Below are positions 27,001 to 34,487 of a stretch of DNA of 64,000 bases, in pieces. The DNA is from Sarcocystis neurona. Its lineage: Eukaryota > Apicomplexa > Conoidasida > Eucoccidiorida > Sarcocystidae. Under the pieces are notes generated by a model, which was not told where the DNA came from, searched no databases, and saw nothing but the letters and a program-made list of their open reading frames with translations. Position numbers and translations under genes: made by a program. The DNA is taken from NCBI GenBank assembly GCA_000727475.1, contig KL647296.1, positions 2,722,062-2,786,061 on the forward strand, given 5' to 3'. Each line of letters begins with the position of its first letter. Positions within the stretch are counted from its first letter, which is position 1.

Positions 27001-29067
27001 CGAGCAGCAGTTTTTTATCGAAGCAAAAGAGGGAGACCGCGGCACCGGGAGCCGCAGCAGCACCGCCAGCAGCAGCAAAACCGGAGGAAGCAGCACTGGC
27101 CCCGAAGGCAGCAGAGGAGGAGAACGAGGCCGCGGCAACGGCGCTGCAGAGAGAAGCAGCAGCAGCAGCAGCCCCTCCGGTCACTCCTCCTCCCCCACCT
27201 CCTCCGCCTCCGCCTGCTGTCCCACCGCTGCGAGCGGCTGAAGCGGCAGAAGAAAAGCCGCTCGCCCCTGACGGCAGCGAAGAGGAAGAAGAGGAAGAGG
27301 AAGAAGAGAACGCTAAAGAGGAAGAAGAATTGGCGAGAAGGGCGCGGCCTTTGTCGAAGCCGCGGTACACCTGCGCAAATAAACGCGAGTCGCAGAACAA
27401 CACACAGACACATATACGGACCAAAAGGAGGCGAACGAGGGGAGCAGGAAAGCGAAGAGAAGAAGCGCAAAGACAATGCCCGCAGAACGACGGGGAGAGC
27501 AGAAAGACGGGCAAGAGGAAGCCAGAAATGGATAGACAGCAAGGGAACCGATGGAAGGTGTCAACGACGAGTGTCAAGAGACGAGGGAGAAAAAGAAGAT
27601 GAGAAAGGAAAAGACGAAGAAGAAAAGGCCACCACCAGCAAGAGGAGCAGAGGAGACGCAGAAGCAGCGTAGAATAGGGAGAGACGGGGAAGAACAAAAA
27701 AAGAAAAGAGCCAGTGGCAGCAAAGGAGCAGCGCACAGCTCAAAAAAGCAGCACTGCAAGGAAGAGGAACTCGTACAGCGGAGCGCCGCCGGAGCAGCCG
27801 CAACCGCAAAGACAGGGAGAGCCGCGCAGCGCAGCGCAGCAGCAGAGAGAAGAGGGCGACAACGAAAAAGAGAGAGAAGAGCAGGAGACGAAAGAGATAT
27901 GGAAGGAAAAGGACAGCACAGCAAAAGGCGAGGGCAGACGGGAAGACGGGAGCGCGTCGTTACAAGAGAAGTGCACGAAGGGCAGCAGCAAGACGCCACT
28001 GGCAGGACGGGCAGACGAACGACAGCTGCAGCTGCCGTGGCGGGCGAGGGCAGTCCCCAGCAACCGCAGCAGCAGCAGAAGAGACGGAGGACGGGGGAGA
28101 GGAGAAAGAAGCAGCTGCAGAGAGCAGCGGCTGGCGAGAGAGAAGAGGAGGACCGCGAAGAGCACACACACCCGTTCACCCGCAGAGGGAAGAGAAGCAG
28201 CAGCAACAGCAGCAGCGCGATGAAGGAGCCCCAGCACCAACCAGCTGCGACAGCAGCAAAAAGGCGCCGGCCGTGCACACACGAAGATCACGGAGACAGG
28301 AGATAGCGCCAGGGAGACAGCAGCAGAGAGACAGCACAAGAGACAGCACAGCCGCAAGCACCAGGACAGAGGCCGCAGCAACACACCCAACAGAGCGACA
28401 GCAGCGGCAACAGCAAGAACAGAGCAGAACAAGCTACACACCACTTTTTCAGCAGAGAGCCACGCATCACTGCTATCAATTAGAGACGATTTCCCTAGAC
28501 TCGTGATACGGGAGGCAGCAGGTAGCTACGCATGCAGCGACAAAAATACATAGAAATCAAACCCTTCGCATACACGTCTACCTACGCACACACATATACA
28601 TCTCCGTATACGCATGCACATACACATCCATACAGACATATATATATATATATATACATAAGTAAACCTACCTATGTGCATACACACATATACAACCATA
28701 TGCAGATACACAAATATGCGAACACATATATATACGTATACGTACAAATGCATATATACACACATATACAAATACACACGTATATACACGTAGTCACACA
28801 TATTATATGCATATATATCCATGTCTGTATATGCCCCGCACACCTATATATATGCGTATGTATGTCTGTGTCGGCCTTTGAACAGCGAGATACCCACGTC
28901 TGTGGAGTACTGCAAAGGGGAGAAAGAACCGCAGGTAGAAAGAAAAGGCGTGTCATATTTTTCTGCATGCACCAGAGCCCGACCTTCCACCGGAGAAATC
29001 GGCTCCCATCAATAACGGGCTTATCCTCCTTGTCAACAGAGTACTGCTTCAGCAGCGGGTTCCCCAT
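583..29067 (-). CDS. SCYL2: SCY1-like (SCYL2-type) pseudokinase, 13 exons, 3' end outside window
   Basis: Join, in transcript order: 29067-28984, 27370-26644, 24244-24019, 22127-21902, 21009-20716, 19446-19316, 16061-15971, 12967-12872, 11638-11546, 8058-7941, 5244-5141, 2170-2044, 650-583; 795 codons in frame, all introns GT-AG. Seen: an N-lobe with the family FDKK motif and [15 protein letters not shown]; a C-lobe with [20 protein letters not shown] and [18 protein letters not shown]; then HEAT-like repeats such as [14 protein letters not shown] and LLQILFPLL. The catalytic HRD is replaced by HLN and DFG by a Leu-Gly-Gly stretch, so it should be catalytically dead, as in the family. Animal SCYL2 binds clathrin/AP2 and works in Golgi-endosome traffic; a similar role here is inference. 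The start is the first in-frame Met; an upstream TAG closes the frame. Relative to animal SCYL2 about 20 N-terminal residues are missing, so an unseen first exon is possible. Downstream exons lie beyond the left edge. Confidence 0.86.
651..2043. other. Intron 12 of the pseudokinase gene
   Basis: Mostly TA and ACAC repeats. Short unique patches at about 1440-1530 and 1800-1930 show no splice-bounded frame that I can support. Confidence 0.6.
2044..2170 (-). CDS. SCYL2: SCYL2-like exon 12 (HEAT-like repeat)
   Basis: Codons 731-773. [20 protein letters not shown] and [10 protein letters not shown] match SCYL2 IYKCTFTHKKLGITKEQLAGKVLPHLIPL. The acceptor is aatttcttcag. Of two possible donors only gtaggt keeps frame with exon 13. 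Confidence 0.85.
2171..5140. other. Intron 11 of the pseudokinase gene
   Basis: TA-repeat DNA to about 3350, with five diverged copies of a roughly 50-base unit (aacagtacagccg-type) at 3175-3365. Unique patches lie at about 2380-2600 and 3440-3900. From 3900 to 5130 it is strongly purine-rich on plus (pyrimidine-rich on the coding strand), giving long Arg/Glu-rich spurious frames. Confidence 0.6.
5141..5244 (-). CDS. SCYL2: SCYL2-like exon 11 (HEAT-like repeat)
   Basis: Codons 696-730. [17 protein letters not shown] and [12 protein letters not shown] match SCYL2 SSLAVRVNSLVCLGKILEYL and DDILPFLQQ. The acceptor is ttcttctcag and the donor gtatgt. Confidence 0.87.
5805..6201. other. Assembly gap (397 N)
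   Basis: A run of N inside intron 10 of the pseudokinase gene; a further single N is at 6243. The sequence just right of the gap restates that about 500 bases to its left. Confidence 0.99.
6515..6915. repeat. TACA/GATA tetranucleotide array
   Basis: Near-continuous tacatacatagata-type tetranucleotides, in intron 10 of the pseudokinase gene. All six frames through it give Tyr/Ile/Cys/Thr strings. Confidence 0.85.
7570..7951 (+). CDS. Candidate two-exon ORF antisense to the pseudokinase gene
   Basis: Join 7570-7741, 7902-7951: 73 codons plus TGA. The upstream AG (ctctccacag) two bases before the ATG suggests an earlier exon may also exist. The donor is gtgaga; the acceptor is preceded by a long plus-strand pyrimidine tract ending ttattttcaag, a strong 3' splice signal on this strand. 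Exon 1 contains [16 protein letters not shown] and [15 protein letters not shown]. The second exon overlaps the last bases of pseudokinase exon 10 on the opposite strand. I recognise no family. Confidence 0.25.
7941..8058 (-). CDS. SCYL2: SCYL2-like exon 10 (HEAT-like repeat)
   Basis: Codons 657-696. [19 protein letters not shown] then [13 protein letters not shown] matches SCYL2 IQIQELCLNIIPTFANLIDY and LIPRIKNACLQT. The acceptor is ctctgcctgcag and the donor gtgaga, phase 1. Confidence 0.87.
8065..8500. repeat. CAG-rich tract upstream of pseudokinase exon 10
   Basis: On plus it reads gcagcagcaacagcagc-type runs; on the coding (minus) strand it is CTG-rich and runs up to the exon 10 acceptor. 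An imperfect palindrome ggtgtatgtacacc is embedded at 8254-8267. Confidence 0.8.
8510..11460. other. Central part of intron 9 of the pseudokinase gene
   Basis: TA/ACAC repeats throughout. From 9745 to 10345 there is a diffuse array of gatagata and agacagata units, including two related stretches of about 110 bases (cacatgtggacagctatagg and cacagatggacagctgcagg). A small unique CAG-bearing patch lies at 9480-9680 and another at 10480-10740. No exon is supported. Confidence 0.6.
11546..11638 (-). CDS. SCYL2: SCYL2-like exon 9 (HEAT-like repeat)
   Basis: Codons 626-656. [20 protein letters not shown] then [11 protein letters not shown] matches SCYL2 KMDLLLTKTPPDEIKNSVLPMVYRALEAP. On the coding strand about 180 bases of CTG-rich DNA with no AG precede the acceptor. 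The donor is gtgcgt. Phase 0 on both sides. Confidence 0.85.
11640..12062. repeat. CAG/CTG tract directly upstream of pseudokinase exon 9
   Basis: Plus strand is rich in gcagcagcagc; the coding strand is CTG-rich and its first 180 or so bases before the acceptor contain no AG. It may function as the pyrimidine tract. Confidence 0.82.
12063..12871. other. Intron 8, 5' portion
   Basis: Purine- and CAG-rich on plus, including a dense gcagcagcagcagc block at 12725-12790. It produces a long plus-strand ORF of 368 codons across exon 8 that I regard as an antisense artefact. Confidence 0.6.
12872..12967 (-). CDS. SCYL2: SCYL2-like exon 8 (HEAT-like repeat)
   Basis: Codons 594-625. [19 protein letters not shown] followed by [10 protein letters not shown] matches SCYL2 TKEEYVKLILPELGPVF and PIQILLIFLQ. 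The acceptor tttttctgcag is strong and the donor is gtgggc. Phase 0 on both sides. Confidence 0.85.
13689..14052. repeat. Three diverged copies of a roughly 55-base unit separated by TA runs
   Basis: Copies at about 13693-13745, 13861-13915 and 13999-14050 share gcagaagaagag, then cctcctca, then cagccaccga.aagcaa. A weaker fourth may lie near 14375. In intron 7 of the pseudokinase gene. Confidence 0.7.
14060..15970. other. Intron 7, remainder
   Basis: A unique patch at 14360-14640 contains a perfect palindrome at 14587-14600. Another at 15070-15960 is CT-rich on plus downstream of 15340. Frames open here (for example plus 15127-16413) lack homology and cross pseudokinase exon 7 in antisense. 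Confidence 0.55.
15971..16061 (-). CDS. SCYL2: SCYL2-like exon 7 (HEAT-like repeat)
   Basis: Codons 563-593. [19 protein letters not shown] and [10 protein letters not shown] match SCYL2 RILPCLTSEFVNPDMVPFVLPNVLLIAEE. The acceptor is gtgtgtgtgcag and the donor gtacgt. An 18-base run of C on the coding strand (G on plus, 16138-16155) lies about 75 bases upstream of the acceptor. Confidence 0.87.
16138..16155 (+). repeat. Homopolymer G18
   Basis: Eighteen consecutive G on plus, that is C18 on the pseudokinase coding strand, about 75 bases upstream of the exon 7 acceptor. Confidence 0.9.
16952..17827. other. Assembly gap (876 N)
   Basis: A run of N in intron 6 of the pseudokinase gene. Exons 6 and 7 join in frame across it and homology is continuous, so a missing constitutive exon is unlikely. 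Confidence 0.99.
17865..18125. repeat. Diverged GA/ACAC tandem units
   Basis: About three units of 70-100 bases, each with gagagacaga followed by acatacacaca and TA, right of the second gap. Similar sequence precedes the gap. Confidence 0.6.
18131..18275. other. Unique island in intron 6, coding-like on both strands
   Basis: This is a non-repetitive stretch amid TA and GA repeats. The minus frame (from an AG at 18254) would be in phase with the pseudokinase and reads [19 protein letters not shown]. The plus frame reads [20 protein letters not shown]. Neither has a clear pair of splice signals. SCYL2 homology does not need it. Confidence 0.2.
18981..19104 (+). other. Exon-like island on plus strand in intron 6 of the pseudokinase gene
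   Basis: It is flanked by acceptor aactggacag and donor gtagag; one plus frame is open throughout and reads [20 protein letters not shown] then [11 protein letters not shown]. The amino-acid mix is unlike the surrounding TA-repeat translations. No partner exons can be assigned with confidence and no family is recognised. Confidence 0.2.
19316..19446 (-). CDS. SCYL2: SCYL2-like exon 6 (first post-kinase helices)
   Basis: Codons 520-563. [18 protein letters not shown] and [15 protein letters not shown] match SCYL2 LQYFDTLFQRDNLQKSQFFKGL. The acceptor is ctgctgctgcag, so a CTG run serves as its pyrimidine tract; the donor is gtgagt, phase 2. Confidence 0.87.
19591..19835. repeat. 23-bp minisatellite
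   Basis: Units of the type caatttcgagtgtaactaca repeat with starts of the aatttcg core at 19591, 19614, 19637, 19660, 19683, 19706, 19729, 19752, 19775, 19798 and 19821, a strict 23-base spacing. A decayed copy lies near 19880. It sits in intron 5 of the pseudokinase gene and overlaps the end of the nested ORF. Confidence 0.9.
19802..20370 (-). CDS. Candidate nested two-exon ORF inside intron 5 of the pseudokinase gene
   Basis: Join 20370-20293, 20122-19802: 132 codons plus TGA, on the same strand as the host gene. The intron has donor gtaggt and acceptor atttgcag, and the join is in frame. Exon a reads [18 protein letters not shown]. Exon b contains [19 protein letters not shown] and [12 protein letters not shown], and later [11 protein letters not shown]. 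The strand-turn GxxGD followed by a helix weakly resembles the Ntn-hydrolase fold of proteasome beta/HslV proteins, but the product is too short and no N-terminal Thr-Thr is placed. The last codons run into a 23-bp minisatellite. It could equally be a cassette exon or a chance ORF; SCYL2 homology continues directly from exon 5 to exon 6 without it. Confidence 0.3.
20716..21009 (-). CDS. SCYL2: SCYL2-like exon 5 (end of kinase-like domain)
   Basis: Codons 422-519. It reads [12 protein letters not shown], then about 50 residues rich in Ala and Ser, then [18 protein letters not shown] and AAFFQD, the kinase subdomain XI Arg region and the SCYL PFFDD equivalent. The donor is gtaaga. The Ala/Ser stretch is another low-complexity insertion. 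Confidence 0.88.
21010..21901. other. Intron 4 of the pseudokinase gene
   Basis: It opens with a CA run at 21020-21050 and TA repeats with gcatgcaac units at about 21170, 21280, 21370 and 21470. The 21590-21850 part is purine-rich on plus. No exon is supported. Confidence 0.6.
21902..22127 (-). CDS. SCYL2: SCYL2-like exon 4 (activation segment, APE, helix F)
   Basis: Codons 346-421. It starts [18 protein letters not shown], then SAPEAAQQ (the APE motif) and [17 protein letters not shown] (helix F with the conserved Asp). It ends at LQTHQAE before donor gtaaat. The acceptor tttgctgcag supplies one base that completes the codon left by exon 3. Confidence 0.87.
22195..22675. repeat. CAG/CTG tract upstream of pseudokinase exon 4
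   Basis: Plus is gcagcagcggcag-rich, coding strand CTG-rich, lying about 70-550 bases ahead of the exon 4 acceptor. Confidence 0.82.
22690..24018. other. Intron 3, 5' portion
   Basis: Unique sequence at 22690-23310, then TA repeats to 23980 with three copies of a gaagtatcttatata unit near 23350, 23415 and 23460. No gene is supported. Confidence 0.6.
24019..24244 (-). CDS. SCYL2: SCYL2-like exon 3 (degenerate catalytic loop)
   Basis: Codons 271-346. It reads [18 protein letters not shown], then [15 protein letters not shown], then [10 protein letters not shown], corresponding to SCYL2 YGLLQVSEGLSFLH, MVHGNITPENI and GAWKIMGFDF. The catalytic-loop HRD and metal-binding DFG are absent. I chose the acceptor cctttccgcag; another in-frame AG lies 12 bases further in, which would remove four residues. 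The donor is the less usual gtgcgt. Confidence 0.85.
24310..24885. repeat. CAG/CTG tract upstream of pseudokinase exon 3
   Basis: Plus reads agcagcagcaggaagaag repeatedly with gggagtcaccagcagc spacing; the coding strand is CTG/CTT-rich. It begins about 65 bases ahead of the exon 3 acceptor. Confidence 0.82.
25221..25370. repeat. CTAT microsatellite
   Basis: An almost uninterrupted ctatctatctat array with occasional ctatatctat variants, in intron 2 of the pseudokinase gene. Confidence 0.92.
25400..26643. other. Intron 2, 5' portion
   Basis: Mostly unique, CT-rich on plus after 25900. Several frames are open on both strands but none shows family similarity or a coherent pair of splice signals. 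Confidence 0.5.
26644..27370 (-). CDS. SCYL2: SCYL2-like exon 2 (N-lobe with Ser/Ala/Gly insertion)
   Basis: Codons 29-271. The acceptor is ttgcgcag and the donor gtaagt, phase 1. It begins [12 protein letters not shown], then has roughly 95 residues of Ser, Gly and Ala runs, then returns to the family with [27 protein letters not shown] and [13 protein letters not shown] second Ala/Ser-rich stretch closes the exon. The insertions sit where SCYL2 has short loops: before the FDKK strand and after the helix that follows the LRHP motif. Confidence 0.85.
27371..28983. other. Intron 1 of the pseudokinase gene
   Basis: Purine- and CAG-rich on plus from 27400 to 28450, hence a long CT/CTG-rich stretch upstream of the exon 2 acceptor. 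From 28540 to 28860 it is TA repeat. The long Arg/Lys/Gln-rich plus frames are shadows of this composition. Confidence 0.65.
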
Positions 29068-30140
29068 CCTGCCCCGCTCTCCTGCTGCTCTCTCCTCCTG
29101 CTGCCCCTGGGGCTGCTGCTGCCGGGCTCCTGCTGCTGCTGCTGTACAGAGCGCGGCTCCGCGCGATGTCTAGGCGTGCGGGCGCATGCACCCGCGTTTG
29201 TGCTGCAGAGAGGGGAACCGCATGCAGGCAGGTGCTTCAGCCCGAAAAACGCAGGGGGTGGCGTGTTCAGGAGCCACGTGCGCTTCTCGAGAAGAAAACG
29301 CATGCAGCAGCCACTACTTTGTCCTGGCGAGCAGCGCATGCAGTTGCTGTGCCACACAAACACAGAGCAGGCCCCCCTGTTTTCGAGGCAAGACGCACGC
29401 AATCGCTTTTTTACTTGGTCCCCACCCCCTGCGTTTTTGTCACTCGCGCATGCGCATGCCGCACAACACTAGAAAGAAAAAGTAGCCGTCTGCTCTGAGG
29501 CCTCAATAGTAAGACACGCATGCAGCCGCTTCTGCAGATAAAGCTGCTGCTACAGAAGAAGCTGCTGCTAAAGAAGAAGCTGCCCCTGCAAAAAAGGCTG
29601 CTTCTCCTGAAAGGCGGAAGCTGGCGTCCGGAGAAAACGCCTGCCGTCGTTTCTGCGCAGCCCTGCAGCACAGGCACGGCATTCATGCGAAGGCGCTGCT
29701 GCTGCGCTGCTGCAGGTACGAGGGGAGCAGCAGCTGCGGAGACACGCGCAGCGCCCAGCAGGCGTAGTGGGGAGGAGTCCTGCCTGCTGCTTTGAAGAAA
29801 GCGCTGCAGCTGCTCTTCCTCAGTCCGCGTGCGCATGCAGTCCCTTCCTGCGGCAGCTCGGCGGATGGGTCGAATCACTGTTGCCTCCACGAAAACGCAT
29901 GCAGCTGCTGGCTCAAACGCATGCAGGCACACCTGCTTCTTACGCAAGCAGCCCACCATGCGGGGCTCCTTTTCTACGAAAAATCACGCGATCGCCCGCT
30001 TGCACAGGACGCACATGCAGCTGCTATCTCTGCTGAAAGAGGAGCTCCTTCTCCATCTGCGTGCAAAGCGTTACGTTCCACATATATACATGTATTTATA
30101 GATTGCCCTCCGGCTTCCATATATGTGCATGCGCATGCGT
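28960..30140 (-). promoter_or_regulatory. GCATGC cluster around and upstream of the pseudokinase start
   Basis: About thirteen gcatgc palindromes lie in 1.2 kb (near 28965, 29184, 29220, 29299, 29336, 29449, 29455, 29518, 29833, 29897, 29919, 30126 and 30132), most within cgcatgcag. TGCATGC-type sites are bound by AP2-family factors in Plasmodium and are enriched upstream of genes in Toxoplasma. Placing the promoter here is inference; GCATGC is common elsewhere in the window at lower density. Confidence 0.35.
28984..29067 (-). CDS. SCYL2: SCYL2-like exon 1 (N-terminus)
   Basis: Codons 1-28. It opens [11 protein letters not shown] and ends at FLRWK, matching the GNP..REFDVG..WK start of the SCYL2 kinase-like domain. 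Donor is gtcggg; the exon ends in phase 0 and joins exon 2 at VYRGFDK. The preceding minus-strand sequence is open back to a TAG but has no other Met and no good polypyrimidine tract, so I take this Met as the start. Confidence 0.75.
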
Positions 30141-30339
30141 ACACTCACACATATATACGAATACGTGCATGTAACCCCACACACACGCACACATATGTGT
30201 GGTTATACGTAGAAAGTAAGGAAGCCTGCAGCGACGGCTTGGCTGAGAAGGGGCAGCAAATTTTGAGAGGGAGAGAAGGAGACACACACATGACGCAGTA
30301 CCAACAATAAATCTGCTTCGCGTCAAGATTGAAAAAGAT

Positions 30340-31400
30340 CAGAAGCAGCTCCCACAGGGCTGCTGCTGCTGCTGTTCCTTGCCGCCGGTGTTGCCGCTCC
30401 TCGCTGTTGTTGCTGCTCCTTGATGTTGTTGCTGTTCCTTGCCATTGTCTGCTCCTTGCTGTTGTTGCTGCTCCTTGCTGCTGCTCCTCCTTGCTGCTGT
30501 TGCTGTTCGTTGCTGCTACTGCTGCTGCTCCTTGCTGCTGCTTCTTTTTGCTGCTGCTGCACTTTGCTGCGGTCGTTTTTGCTGCTGCTGCTTTTTCTCT
30601 TCGTTGCTCTTGCGTTTTGCTGCCGTTGCTGCCCTTGGCCTACAGACAGACTTCTCTCTCTGTTTCTCGCCTCCTGTTGAAGAAGAAGCAGCGGCAGAGA
30701 GACCCACCTTTCCTGCTGCGGTGCTGCTGCGGCGAGCGACATTCATCCTACGATCTCCCTGCTGCTTCTCAACTTCCTGCTGCTCCTGCAGACTCTGCGG
30801 CTGCTGCCGCTGCTGCTCCTTCCTCTTCTTCTTGTGTGCTGCTGTGCATGCTCTCCTCTGCCTGCTGCAGCTGCCGCTTCAACCTGCTGCCGCTGCTTAA
30901 GCCGCCGCCACCTCCTCCTGCTGCCGCAGACTCTCCCTGCTCCTGCTGCTGCTGCTACAGAGTCCTCTGCTGCCACAGTCCTCTGCCGCTGCAGCTGGTG
31001 ATAAAGAAATTCTCGGCTACTGCTGCGGCTGCTGCTGCTGCTGTTGCCCAATCAGTTGCAGTTCTGTGAAGATCCTGGAGCCACGCCGCTGCTCCTGTGC
31101 TCCTACGGCGGCTCCCGCTGCCCCAGCTGCAGCGCTCCTCTTTCTTCTCTTCCTTCCTCCCGCTGCCCTTGCTGTCAGCAGCTGAGTCTGTCGAAGCCGT
31201 CCCAGGCTGCTACGCCTCCTCCGCGGTGTCCCCGTTGCATCCGCTGTCGCCTCTTTGCTGCTGCACCTGTCTCTGCTGCTGTCACTTCTGCTGTTGCTGC
31301 TGTCGCCTCTGCTGCTGCTGCTGTCGCTTCCGCCGCTGCTTCTGTCGCTTCTGCCCCTGTCGCTTCTGCTGCTGCTGCGTGTGGAGTTGCCTGGCGCGCG
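30340..31400. repeat. CTG-rich tract
   Basis: Plus reads tgctgctgttgctgctcc throughout, with unique interruptions near 30620-30780 and 31060-31210. It gives Leu/Cys/Ala frames on plus and Gln/Ser/Ala frames on minus. Confidence 0.8.
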
Positions 31401-33384
31401 ACTGCGGCTGCTTCAGCTGCGGCTGTCCCTCTCCATTTCTTCCTTCCGCCAACTACGACTCATAACAAACTCTCGAACATTTTTTTACCATCTTCCCTTC
31501 ACTCGTGTCCACACGCAAGTACAACGGAACTTCGAGACCGAGGCAGCACGCACACGCGCACCTCTTCACACCCCACCGCATGTGACCCGGCATATAATAA
31601 GGCTACCCTGGCACACCGTCTCTGCCTCGCTCTCTCTACCTCGCACGCCGTCACACACCTACACACACATCCGCCCACAGCCTTCCTCCCAACATTTATA
31701 CACAGATTTATACGTAGCAGCCCGCGTACAGAGGCACGTGCGCGTTCAAACCAGGTACCCTTCTTCGCTGACTTTCTTCTCTCCGTGTGTCTCCCCGTCT
31801 CCCTCGCGCGTGTGTCAGCCAGTTCGCCGCGTTCGGAAACGAGTGCACTTCAACAGGCCTAGCGACGACGCATGCAGAAATATAATAACCCAGACACCCG
31901 TCAAATATGTACACCTCCGTCTCCTCTTGTCGGTCGAATATAAGGCGCAGAGACGGACCCACACACATGCAGAGACACGCAGAAAGAGGAGGGGAAGCAA
32001 GGGGAGCGGAAGCAGCAGGACGTCCGGAGACGCCGGGACAGCCGCAGCTCAAGGTGTGCGGACCCAGCGACTTACTATACTTTCTCCCCACGCGTATAGT
32101 AGAGGTGAAAAGCTTCTAAAGGGGTGGACACGCACGGGAGCGCCCCCTTTTCGGCTGGTAGTGCGGCCCGAGCAGACAAATGTGTCTGGCTATTCATATA
32201 TGCGCACCCCACACTTCCTCGTGGAGAACTTTTTCCACTGAGGCGGAGACATTCACACAGAGGGGAAGAGATGGAAGCGAGAAGAGAGAAGACAGGAGGA
32301 GACGGGGCAAAAACGGACGAAAAGGGGACGGGGAGACAGCGAGACGGCAAAAGGAAGCAAAGTGGGAGACACACGGAGACACAAGAAAGTGGGCTGCGTG
32401 TGTGTGTGTGTGTGTGTGGGTTGTGTGCGTGAACAGCAGGGAAGTGGGTTCCTGTGCATACGCGGTTTTTTGTATACGGTTGTTGCATGCATGCAGATGT
32501 CCCCCTGCCATTTCCTCTGCTATCAAAGAGGATGGAAAGTCAGACATGCAGACGTGTGTGGGGTCCGTCCCGCAGCGGCGGAGACGGGGAACAGAGAGAC
32601 AGCTGCCGTGGACGGGGGACGCCTACACAGAAAGGGGTGTTTATACGTGGAATTAGACGTTTCTGCGTCTGTCCGTAAGTGGGGCTGCAGACGCATGCGC
32701 TCCTGACTTTGCTGCCTCTCCACCACATCTCTCCGTCTTTCACGTGAATCTGCGGGGAAGCGCATGCAGACGTGCATGCGGGGAAGTGGGGAAAAATGGG
32801 CGAGACGCGAAAACGCATGCAGACACGCCGCTGCGCGTCGTCGCCTGCGTCGCCCCACACATGCGAAGGGGAGGGGAAGCCGCAGAAGAGAGACACGCAG
32901 GTGGGTGGATGGAGGGGGAAGCGACGAAGGGGACGTTTGCCGCGCCACACTGCCGGCAGCAAAAAAGGCCACCACACGCAGGTCTCCCTTTTTGCCCGCC
33001 GTCGGCGTCAGTAGCAGGCACAGCTGCTGCTTCTGAGCAGCTGACCCCCCTTCTGCCGAGAAAAAGACGGGCCCCCCTGCGCATGTGCAGCAAGCGGTGT
33101 GTGGCCACCACCCGGTGGAGGCCACGCGTAAGAGTAGTGGACAGTTGTCTCTTCACATGCGGGAATCCAGCGCGTGTTTCTCCCCCTCCTTTGCCCGAGC
33201 AGCGCATGCAGACCGCCGTCCTCGCCCCAGGAACGCAGGGGGACAGCACAGGAACCCAAGTATGGGACACGGCAGTCTGTCTGCACTTTCACACATATAC
33301 AGACGTGGGTGACGAGCTTGCCTTACCCAGACACGCATGCATATACATTGTATCTCTCTCTCGACGTATATATATGTATATCTA

Positions 33385-33535
33385 GTGCGCGTGTAGAGCT
33401 TTTTCTACGCAGGTATACATATACAAATGTTTTGTCTCTCTCTTTCGATACATACATATACGTAGTGCATGAAGAGCCCTTTCTACGCGTGTATACATAC
33501 AAACATCTTCTCTTTCTATGTATATTCGCGTGGAG
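33385..33535. repeat. Two diverged copies of a roughly 75-base unit
   Basis: Copies share gtagagctttttctacgc-like and tctctctttcgatac-like segments separated by TA runs. Confidence 0.6.
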
Positions 33536-34431
33536 AAAGGGGTAAGAAGCGGAAGTACATATTGACGAGATGATACGCGTACAAAGAAAGAAGAGACGCC
33601 AGCAGCTCCTGCACAGGCGTTGCTGGGAGGGGGCGGAGAAAAGAAGACGCAGACTTCTTCGTGAGACGTGTCGAAGAGAGGAGAGGACGCCAAGGCGAAG
33701 GTGGGGGTAAAGCACAAGCGGACTCTCCACCGTTTCTCAAGCATGGGAGAAGAAAAGAAGCACAGCAAGCGCACGACAGCCTGGCAGCAAGGCATGCATG
33801 CGTCGTCCCCTTCACACGCATCCGTGTGACAGGAGGGTATGACGAGAAGACGTACAAAAGAGGGAGACACAGAAGGAAAGGCCTTCTGTGTGTCGGTGTT
33901 GGAGCGCCTGCAGACGTCTACATTTCATTTATTACGATCTCCTCAGTAACCTACATATATGTTGTGTGTCGCCAGAGTAGAGAGGCAGACGCTGGCAAAT
34001 GCGGATATGTATGGACACGCGCCTACAAGCCTGCTTCATGTGCACATGCAGGAAGTATGAAACTGTCACGCCGCAGCGGTGCAGAAGGAGCAGCAAGAAG
34101 GCGAGCTCGAGCCCCAGCAGCAGCAGCAGCAGGAGCAGGAGGAGCAGGAGCAGCAGGAGGAGCCGCAGCAGCGCCAGAGAAAATGGGAGGAGGGGATACG
34201 CATTAACAGCGGAAACGAGGGCAACACCAGTGGCAGCGGCGCGAACGCCAGCAGCCACAACAGGCGCCGCGGGGCAGGGCCCCAGAGCAGCAGCACCAGG
34301 AGCAGCAGAGAGAGAGCAGCAGGGAAAGCAACGGCAGAAGCAGGAGGCGCTGCACACCGCCAGCTGCTGCTAAACAGCAGCGACAGCAGCAGCACCACGG
34401 GCACCGGCAGCGGCAGTAGCAGTGGCAGCGG

Positions 34432-34487
34432 CAGCAGGTGTGGCGGCGGCAGCAGGTGTGGCGGCGGCAGCAGGTGTGGCAGCGGCA
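34432..34487. repeat. 18-bp tandem repeat, three copies
   Basis: The unit cagcaggtgtggcggcgg starts at 34432, 34450 and 34468, inside a longer CAG-rich tract (34085-34495). Confidence 0.88.

Noticed and set aside
26748..27602. Plus-strand ORF of 284 codons with Ala/Glu/Pro runs
   Set aside because: It is the antisense shadow of pseudokinase exon 2.
31044..31862. Plus ORF of 272 codons with CxxC-like pairs (CPSC, CPCC, CPRC)
   Set aside because: The Cys pairs arise from TGC codons in the CTG tract; spacing does not fit a zinc-finger family I know.
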